This document shows, piece after piece, positions 1-5,147 of a DNA stretch of 9,511 bases; position 1 is the first letter of the stretch, and each line of letters opens with the position of its first letter. The position numbers and the translations under genes were made by a program. The stretch comes from JAJTFW01 sp046049215 (GTDB lineage: Bacteria > Bacteroidota > Bacteroidia > AKYH767-A > OLB10). The notes below the pieces were generated by a model that saw nothing but the letters and a program-made list of their open reading frames with translations, made no database searches and had not been told where the DNA came from. Where the stretch lies: assembly GCA_046049215.1 (NCBI GenBank), contig JBJOER010000284.1, positions 1 to 9,511 of the forward strand. The letters are read 5' to 3'.

Positions 1-1122
1 GGCCACAATACCTTTTCCGCTCTGATCGATGCGGTGAATTACTCTCATCCCGGTGCGATCATCATCACTCTCCTTTCGTTGTTGATCCTTTTCGCTTTCA
101 ACAAATCCGCGTTTTTGAAAAAGCTGAAGGTAGTACCCGGTGCGCTTGTAGCTGTTGCAGCAGGCATATTGCTGAACGAATCCTGGGTCGCTGCGGGTTC
201 TCCACTGGCCATTTCGACGGACCATTTGGTCCGGTTGCCGGTGGCTGAATCCGCAGGGGCGTTCTTTGGGCAATTCACATTGCCTGACTTTTCCGCATTC
301 ATGCGTCCCGATGTTTGGGTTGTCGCGATCACTCTCGCTATTGTTGCCAGTATCGAAACGCTTTTGTGCGTGGAGGCTGCCGACAAGATGGATTCGTTGA
401 AGCGGTATACGAATACCAACCGTGAGTTGTATGCCCAGGGCACAGGTAACCTGTTGAGCGGATTGATCGGCGGCCTCCCCATGACCTCGGTGATCGTGCG
501 GACCTCGGCCAACATCAACTCCGGTGCGAAGACCAAAGTGTCGGCCATCGCTCACGGTGTGTTCCTTCTCGTTGCCGTGGTTTCCATCCCTGCGTTATTG
601 AATAAGATCCCACTCGCCTGTCTCGCCGCCATTCTTCTTCAGATCGGATACAAGCTGGCGAGTCCGAAGGTATTCAAGCACATGTGGGCCAACGGCAAGG
701 TGCAGTTCATTCCCTTCCTGGTCACCGTTCTGGCGGTGGTGTTCACCGACTTGCTTAAAGGTGTTGCCATCGGTCTGGTGGTCAGTATCTTTTTCATCCT
801 TCGGTCCAACCTCCGTTTGGCCTACTTTTTCAAAAAAGAAGACTACCACCAGGGCGAACAGATCACCATGCGTCTCGCCCAGGAAGTGTCATTCCTCAAC
901 AAGGCTGCCATCAAGCAGACGTTGAATCATCTTCCCCAGAATTCCAAACTCAAAATCGACGCCTCTGAAACCTTCTACATCGATCACGATGTGCTACAGC
1001 TGATCCGCGATTTCGTCCGCTCGGGCTCCGTTGACAAAGGCATTCAGGTAAGTCTTGTCGGATTCAGGGATTCCTACAACATGGAGCAAGCCGCTCCTCA
1101 CGTTACAACCAAGACCAATTGA
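1..1122 (+). CDS. SulP family inorganic anion (probably bicarbonate/sulfate) transporter, 5'-truncated by window edge
   Basis: This is an inner-membrane SulP permease, probably importing bicarbonate or another small anion. The frame is open to base 1, so the N-terminal membrane segments lie outside the window; the GTG at 34 is an internal codon, not a start. 373 residues are visible. Several hydrophobic segments can be seen: about 18-33, 45-58, 104-122, 179-225 and 237-268. The first three belong to the transport core, including SIETLLCVEAADKMD at 117-131 and the GLIGGLPMTS stretch at 154-163, both typical of SulP. The last ~85 residues (about 285-370) form a short cytoplasmic STAS domain with an SKLKIDAS beta-strand. 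The stop is 14 bp before a beta-carbonic anhydrase, a pairing also known from SulP-carbonic anhydrase fusion proteins, so bicarbonate is the favoured substrate by inference. Family assignment is firm; substrate is not. Confidence 0.93.
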   Translation, partial: GHNTFSALIDAVNYSHPGAIIITLLSLLILFAFNKSAFLKKLKVVPGALVAVAAGILLNESWVAAGSPLAISTDHLVRLPVAESAGAFFGQFTLPDFSAFMRPDVWVVAITLAIVASIETLLCVEAADKMDSLKRYTNTNRELYAQGTGNLLSGLIGGLPMTSVIVRTSANINSGAKTKVSAIAHGVFLLVAVVSIPALLNKIPLACLAAILLQIGYKLASPKVFKHMWANGKVQFIPFLVTVLAVVFTDLLKGVAIGLVVSIFFILRSNLRLAYFFKKEDYHQGEQITMRLAQEVSFLNKAAIKQTLNHLPQNSKLKIDASETFYIDHDVLQLIRDFVRSGSVDKGIQVSLVGFRDSYNMEQAAPHVTTKTN

Positions 1123-1136
1123 AAAAATCAAAAAAC

Positions 1137-1817
1137 ATGAAAGCACATACCTCAGAAACCCAAGCCAGTGTTTCCCCGCAGAAGGCACTGCAATTCCTCA
1201 AAGAAGGCAACGAGCGCTTCGTCAGGAACCTGATGATGAACCGTGACCTGTTGCAGCAGGTGAACGAGACCCGCGAGGGCCAATGGCCTTTCGCAGCCAT
1301 CCTGAGCTGCATCGACAGTCGTACTTCCGCAGAGCTGATCTTCGATCAGGGGCTTGGCGACGTATTTTCAATTCGTATAGCCGGTAACGTGGTGAACACC
1401 GATATCATCGGAAGCCTGGAGTTCGCCTGCAAGGTGGCCGGTTCAAAGTTGATCGTTGTATTGGGCCATTCCGGTTGCGGAGCGATCAAAGGGGCCTGCG
1501 ATCATGTCGAGCTGGGTAACCTGACCGAGCTGCTTTCCAAGATCCAGCCCGCCGTTTACGAGGAAAAGCAGACACAGGATGTCGATCAGCGGAATTCAAA
1601 AAACAGAGTATTTGTCGACAATGTCACGGAATTGAATGTGCGTCGTTCGGTCCGTACGATCATCAGCAGGAGCTATATCCTCGAGCAGATGCTGGAGAGG
1701 GGGGAAGTGGCCATTATTGGCGGTGTGCATCACCTGGAAACTGGCAAGGTTGAGTTTCTCGACGATACTTGGACATCTAACATCCAGCAGGTGAAGGGTC
1801 AGCTGCAGGAGTCTTGA
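1137..1817 (+). CDS. Beta-class carbonic anhydrase
   Basis: This is a cytoplasmic zinc enzyme that interconverts CO2 and bicarbonate. The protein has 226 residues, normal for the beta class. The zinc site is complete: C58 and the D60/R62 dyad in the CIDSR motif, then H111 and C114 in GHSGCGAIKGA. The IRIAGNVVN strand (79-87) that follows the first motif is also typical. No signal peptide is seen. The ATG at 1137 is preferred over an in-frame TTG at 1119, which overlaps the transporter stop as TTGA, because the ATG follows an A-rich leader usual in Bacteroidota and the TTG adds only six Lys/Asn-rich residues. It is probably co-transcribed with the SulP gene and supplies or consumes its bicarbonate. 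The C-terminal GGVHHLETGKVEFL segment matches the end of the family fold. Function is certain at family level; the physiological role is inferred. Confidence 0.96.
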   Translation: MKAHTSETQASVSPQKALQFLKEGNERFVRNLMMNRDLLQQVNETREGQWPFAAILSCIDSRTSAELIFDQGLGDVFSIRIAGNVVNTDIIGSLEFACKVAGSKLIVVLGHSGCGAIKGACDHVELGNLTELLSKIQPAVYEEKQTQDVDQRNSKNRVFVDNVTELNVRRSVRTIISRSYILEQMLERGEVAIIGGVHHLETGKVEFLDDTWTSNIQQVKGQLQES

Positions 1818-1857
1818 GTTGAAGCGATAGTGAATCAACACTACATCTGGTATTATA

Positions 1858-3651
1858 TCAGAAGCAGTATTTGTCTGCCTGGATCAGCGTCGCAGCCACA
1901 CGTCTACGTGCTTCGATGGCGTTGAATGCGGATCCTTTGCTGAAGCGTTTCAGCCCGAGTAATAGCATCCTCTGCTCGTCGCCCTCGCTCATGGCATAAA
2001 TGGCCTGTTTGCCGTTTATATTCAGGCGGTCGAGTGCGTCATTGAGGAAGATGCGGGCCATGTCGACTGCATTCGTAGCGGCTGATTCTCCTTGATTCCC
2101 GTGGAGTTTTTGTGCACGCAGCAATACGGATTCTGCCTGGAACGTATCGATGGCCATGTCGGCGATCCGCATGAGGATCTCCTGCTCCTTGCCCAGCTTC
2201 ATGGCATATTTCTGCACCGCTGTTCCTGCAACCATCAGGATAGCCTTTTTCATGTTGGCGATGGCTTTGTGTTCTTCGCCGAAGGGTTTCTGTTCTCCAT
2301 TGCCGAAGTCGGGGATAGCCATGAGTTCCTTCTGTACGGCCATGGCAGGACCCATCAGGTCGATTTCACCTTTCATGGCACGCTTCAGGATCATGTCCAC
2401 TGTAAGCAGTCGGTTGATCTCGTTCGTCCCTTCGAAGATGCGGTTGATGCGTGAATCGCGGTAGGCGCGGTCCATGGGGAAATCGGCGGAGTAGCCGTAC
2501 CCGCCATAGATCTGTACGCCTTCGTCAGCGACGAAATCGAGGACTTCGGATCCTGCCACTTTCAAGATGGCACATTCCACGGCGAATTCCTCAGCGGCAC
2601 CAAGCAGTGCCTGTGCGAAGGATTGACCGGATGCGGTCAGTTCTTCTTCCTTTTTCTCGATCATCTGGCTAACGCGGTAGATGGCAGATTCCAGTGTAAA
2701 GATGCGGACCGCCTGCTCAGCCAGCTTATGGCGGATGGCTCCGAACTTGGAAATGGGAAGCTTGAACTGTTCGCGGGTATTGGCGTATTGCACCGACAAT
2801 GAAGCTACCTGCTTTGCTCCTCCAAGAGCAGCCACAGCCAGTTTCGCACGTCCGATGTTGAGGATATTGAAAGCGATGAGGTGTCCCTTGCCGATCTCAC
2901 CCAGCACGTTCTCCACAGGCACTTTGCAATCGGAGAAGAATACCTGGCGTGTGGACGAACCCTTGATGCCCATCTTGTGTTCTTCTTCGCCGAGGCTGAG
3001 CCCCTCTGTGCCTTTTTCCACGATGAATCCGGTGAATTTGTCACCGTCCACCTGGGCGAAGACCGTGAAGATGTCAGCGAAGCCGGCGTTGGTGATCCAC
3101 ATCTTCTGTCCGTTCAACACGTAGTGCTTACCGTCAGGTGTGAGTACGGCTTTGGTTTTGGCGGCCAGGGCGTCCGAACCCGATCCGGGCTCAGTCAGGC
3201 AATAGGAACCTTTCCATTCTCCTGTCGCCAGTTTGGGCAGGTATTTCGCTTTTTGTGCGTCGTTTCCGAAGTAAAGGATGGGCAATGTGCCGATACCGGT
3301 GTGAGCCGCCATCGCCACTGAAAAGGAATGACCGGCTCCGAGTACTTCCGTCATCAGCATGCTGGTCAGAAAGTCTTTGCCGAACCCGCCGAATTCCTCG
3401 GGGATCGAAACGCCGAGCATGCCGAGTTCACCGGCCTTGTCGATCAGTGAGGCCATCAGTCCGGACTCCAGCGCATCGATTCGGTCGAGAATGGGGTGAA
3501 CATGCTGCTGAAGGAACTCATGCGCCATATCGGCCATCATGCGGTGTTCTTCCGAAAATTCTTCGGGAATGAACATGCCGGAAAAATCAGTGGATTTGAC
3601 AATGAACTCCCCACCCTTAAGGGATGTGGCAGTAGCGCTTGGTGCTGACAT
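1858..3651 (-). CDS. Acyl-CoA dehydrogenase, long form with C-terminal extension
   Basis: This FAD-dependent enzyme catalyses alpha,beta-dehydrogenation of acyl-CoA, the first step of fatty-acid beta-oxidation, passing electrons to ETF. The protein has 597 residues against about 380 for short acyl-CoA dehydrogenases. In order it shows an N-terminal helical domain (about 30-145), a middle beta domain with CLTEPGSGSD (151-160) and MWITNAG (184-190), a C-terminal helical domain with QIYGGYGYSADFPMDR (380-395), and the catalytic-base motif FEGTNEINR with Glu407. Residues ~430-597 form an extra helical extension, as in VLCAD/ACAD9-like enzymes and Bacillus FadE, suggesting long-chain substrates. 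The start is set at 3651 (MSAPSATATS). A longer frame to 3813 would add 54 residues unlike the family, overlap the divergent gene and run past the promoter candidate at 3697-3704. No ETF or thiolase gene is near. It converges on the carbonic anhydrase with a 40-bp gap. Confidence 0.95.
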   Translation of the reverse strand: MSAPSATATSLKGGEFIVKSTDFSGMFIPEEFSEEHRMMADMAHEFLQQHVHPILDRIDALESGLMASLIDKAGELGMLGVSIPEEFGGFGKDFLTSMLMTEVLGAGHSFSVAMAAHTGIGTLPILYFGNDAQKAKYLPKLATGEWKGSYCLTEPGSGSDALAAKTKAVLTPDGKHYVLNGQKMWITNAGFADIFTVFAQVDGDKFTGFIVEKGTEGLSLGEEEHKMGIKGSSTRQVFFSDCKVPVENVLGEIGKGHLIAFNILNIGRAKLAVAALGGAKQVASLSVQYANTREQFKLPISKFGAIRHKLAEQAVRIFTLESAIYRVSQMIEKKEEELTASGQSFAQALLGAAEEFAVECAILKVAGSEVLDFVADEGVQIYGGYGYSADFPMDRAYRDSRINRIFEGTNEINRLLTVDMILKRAMKGEIDLMGPAMAVQKELMAIPDFGNGEQKPFGEEHKAIANMKKAILMVAGTAVQKYAMKLGKEQEILMRIADMAIDTFQAESVLLRAQKLHGNQGESAATNAVDMARIFLNDALDRLNINGKQAIYAMSEGDEQRMLLLGLKRFSKGSAFNAIEARRRVAATLIQADKYCF

Positions 3652-3696
3652 GGCGTATCGTTTGGTTTTTATACGACTCCTGAAGGAATCGGTTAC

Positions 3697-3704
3697 GAAG
3701 GTAG
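3697..3704 (-). promoter_or_regulatory. Candidate -7 promoter element for the acyl-CoA dehydrogenase gene
   Basis: On the minus strand this reads TACCTTCG, one base from the Bacteroidota -7 consensus TAnnTTTG. It would give a 5' leader of roughly 40 nt before the ATG at 3651. No good TTG is seen 19 bp upstream, so the -33 element is weak. The same octamer faces the other way at 3788-3795. Confidence 0.45.
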
Positions 3705-3765
3705 GGATGAACAATTCCTGCTTTAGGTGACTTTCGTCGTTGTTTTGCATGACCCGCATGTGGAT

Positions 3766-3795
3766 TTTCCCGCTTCCGGATTGCATGTACCTTCG
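3766..3795 (+). promoter_or_regulatory. Candidate promoter of the Sua5 gene, near-leaderless
   Basis: TACCTTCG at 3788-3795 fits the Bacteroidota -7 element (TAnnTTTG) with one mismatch. A TTT at 3766-3768 lies exactly 19 bp upstream, at the position of the -33 TTG/TTTG element. Transcription would begin about 4-8 nt past the octamer, only a few bases before the ATG at 3804, so the mRNA would have almost no leader. Inferred from motif and spacing only. Confidence 0.5.
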
Positions 3796-3803
3796 TGCTT
3801 TGG

Positions 3804-4769
3804 ATGGAAACACAGATTGGAAACGATAGCGAATACGCTGCCTCCCTACTGAGGCAGGGGCAACTGGTCGCCATCCCTACGGAAACGGTGTACGGCCTGG
3901 CTGCCAATGCGTTGATGTCGTCCGCAGTGCTGGACATTTTCCGCGTAAAAGGCCGGCCCGCTTTCGATCCCCTGATCGTTCATGTGGATAACCCGGACCG
4001 CATCAGTGAGTATGCTACCCACATCCCCGACGAGGCATGGGCTTTGGCCGAACGCTTCTGGCCCGGACCCTTGACCCTGGTCCTGCAAAAAGCAACATGC
4101 ATTCCCGATGAAGTCAGCTCCGGCCTCGATACGGTTGGCTTGCGCATGCCCGATCATCAGATTACCCTCGAGTTGTTGAAACGCACCGGCTTTCCCCTGG
4201 CAGCGCCCAGTGCCAATCCGTTCGGGTACATCAGTCCCACCACTGCGCAGCATGTACACGACCAGTTGCAGGGCAAGATCCCTTATATCCTCGACGGTGG
4301 ATCATGCAGGGTAGGGGTGGAGTCGACCATTGTCGGATTCGAAAAAGACGGCCCTGTCATCTATCGCCTAGGCGGCTTAACGGTAGAGGATGTCCGAAGT
4401 GTCGTGCCGCCTGTCAGTATCCGTGTGAATGCTTCTTCCGATCCCCGTGCACCGGGCATGCTGAAAAGCCACTATGCTCCCCGTATTCCACTTTTTCTGG
4501 GGGATCCGGAATCCTTGATCTCCGAACATGCAGGCAAGCGGATCGGTATGCTGGTGTTTAGCGAACGCCATGTTCCTGCTGCTACTGTAGAGGCGCTTCA
4601 GGTCCTTTCACCCTCCGGCGACATGAACGAAGCCGCCGGCCGGCTTTTCAGTGCCATGCGTGTGCTGGATAATGCTGGCGTTGATGTTGTACTGGCAGAA
4701 ACCGTCCCCGACGAAGGCCTCGGCAAAGCCATCAACGACCGCCTGCGCCGCGCCGCCCACCGAAAATAA
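3804..4769 (+). CDS. sua5: L-threonylcarbamoyladenylate synthase, Sua5 type (tRNA t6A37 pathway)
   Basis: This cytoplasmic enzyme makes threonylcarbamoyl-AMP from threonine, bicarbonate and ATP. The TsaD complex then uses the product to modify A37 of ANN-decoding tRNAs. The protein has 321 residues in two domains. The YrdC domain (about 8-200) carries IPTETVYGLA (24-33), KGRPAFDPL (49-57), FWPGPLTLV (85-93), APSANPFG (134-141) and GVESTIVGF (171-179). The linker motif APGMLKSHYAP (216-226) covers the active site in Sua5 proteins, and a C-terminal Rossmann-like Sua5 domain ends in INDRLRRAA (310-318). This is the long Sua5 form rather than the ~190-residue TsaC form. The ATG at 3804 is chosen because the family's conserved region starts within about 20 residues. 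A GTG at 3795 lies inside the promoter octamer. The gene is divergent from the dehydrogenase. Confidence 0.97.
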   Translation: METQIGNDSEYAASLLRQGQLVAIPTETVYGLAANALMSSAVLDIFRVKGRPAFDPLIVHVDNPDRISEYATHIPDEAWALAERFWPGPLTLVLQKATCIPDEVSSGLDTVGLRMPDHQITLELLKRTGFPLAAPSANPFGYISPTTAQHVHDQLQGKIPYILDGGSCRVGVESTIVGFEKDGPVIYRLGGLTVEDVRSVVPPVSIRVNASSDPRAPGMLKSHYAPRIPLFLGDPESLISEHAGKRIGMLVFSERHVPAATVEALQVLSPSGDMNEAAGRLFSAMRVLDNAGVDVVLAETVPDEGLGKAINDRLRRAAHRK

Positions 4770-4790
4770 AGACGGTTGTGTTATTTTTTT
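4759..4790 (+). terminator. Weak intrinsic terminator candidate after sua5
   Basis: A short stem (ACCG 4759-4762 with CGGT 4773-4776, possibly extended with a bulge) encloses the stop codon in its loop. It is followed by the T-rich tract TTATTTTTTT at 4781-4790. The T-tract is convincing but the stem is short. Confidence 0.4.
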
Positions 4791-4800
4791 AAATCTCCGG

Positions 4801-4870
4801 AGCTCCGTAGGAGCGATAGCCGTCTGGAGACAGATCACCCACCCAATGTCGGAGCTCCGTAGGAGCGGCA
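4801..4870. repeat. 70-bp direct repeat, copy A (unit 1 plus start of unit 2)
   Basis: This segment is identical to 4957-5026 except at one base (G at 4851, A at 5007). The two copies are offset by 156 bp, exactly three 52-bp units. The intervening units are much more diverged, which points to recent duplication or gene conversion of a multi-unit block. Confidence 0.95.
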
Positions 4871-4956
4871 GCTGTCTGGAACAAGTTCGACGATTCAATT
4901 TCAGAGCTCCGTAGTAGCGACACCCGGTAGCAATTAGACACCGAATTCAGTGTCAT

Positions 4957-5026
4957 AGCTCCGTAGGAGCGATAGCCGTCTGGAGACAGATCACCCACCC
5001 AATGTCAGAGCTCCGTAGGAGCGGCA
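4957..5026. repeat. 70-bp direct repeat, copy B (unit 4 plus start of unit 5)
   Basis: Second copy of the block at 4801-4870, with 69 of 70 bases identical. Identity stops after GGCA at 5026, where the array runs out into unrelated AT-rich sequence. Confidence 0.95.
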
Positions 5027-5055
5027 CAAAACGGATTTCATATCTGCGGGCAATT

Positions 5056-5094
5056 TTAATCAACAACGGGAGCATCGCTCCCGTTATTGATTAA
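5056..5094. terminator. Long hairpin, probable bidirectional terminator between convergent genes
   Basis: A perfect 9-bp stem (AACGGGAGC 5065-5073 with GCTCCCGTT 5077-5085, loop ATC) continues after one mismatch for eight more pairs out to 5056 and 5094. The hairpin is about 18 positions per arm. It lies between convergent sua5 and the minus-strand gene ending at 5148. The outer arms are AT-rich, but there is no clean T-tract on either strand, so a termination role is inferred from position and stem strength. Confidence 0.6.
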
Positions 5095-5147
5095 TTGATG
5101 AATGACCATGAAATGAAAAAACATGGGCCGGATCGAATTTTAATCCG

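Larger units (their letters stand above)
4801..5026. repeat. Tandem array of five units with exact 52-bp period and palindromic core AGCTCCGTAGGAGCG
   Basis: The 15-bp core AGCTCCGTAGGAGCG starts at 4801, 4853, 4905, 4957 and 5009, always exactly 52 bp apart. Copies 1, 2, 4 and 5 are identical; copy 3 has one change (GTAGTAGCG). The core is a small hairpin: GCTCC, loop GTA, GGAGC. The bases before each core are also similar (about TCRGAG), and the 37-bp interval is a degenerate repeat rather than unique sequence: units 1 and 2 share GTCTGGA, and units 1-3 end in variants of CAATGTCAG. The period is not a multiple of three, so the array is not coding. It fills a convergent intergenic region, the usual home of REP/BIME-like palindromic repeats. 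Its family and function are not recognised. Confidence 0.92.

Noticed and set aside
1119..1136. TTG start for the carbonic anhydrase overlapping the SulP stop
   Set aside because: Possible translational coupling, but the ATG at 1137 is better placed and the extra residues (KKSKN) carry no conserved signal.
1828..1843. Small hairpin TAGTG/CACTA in the 40-bp gap between convergent genes
   Set aside because: A 5-bp AT-containing stem with no T-tract is too weak to call a terminator.
2681..3321. Plus-strand open frames of about 146 residues opposite the acyl-CoA dehydrogenase
   Set aside because: They are shadow frames of a conserved gene, with no family motifs.
3747..3787. Three GCATG motifs upstream of sua5 (3747, 3756, 3783)
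   Set aside because: Short pentamers with no clear symmetry or known regulator; too likely by chance.
3652..3813. Upstream extension of the acyl-CoA dehydrogenase by 54 residues
   Set aside because: The added residues do not look like the family, overlap the divergent gene start and cross the likely promoter.
4789..4998. 69-residue minus-strand reading frame across the array
   Set aside because: It is produced by the repeats themselves (DGYRSYGA recurs in it), the period is not a multiple of three, and it lies over a terminator-rich convergent gap.
4801..5026. CRISPR-like appearance (palindromic repeat with constant-length spacing)
   Set aside because: The repeat core is only 15 bp, the intervals resemble each other and one is duplicated almost exactly, and no cas gene is present.
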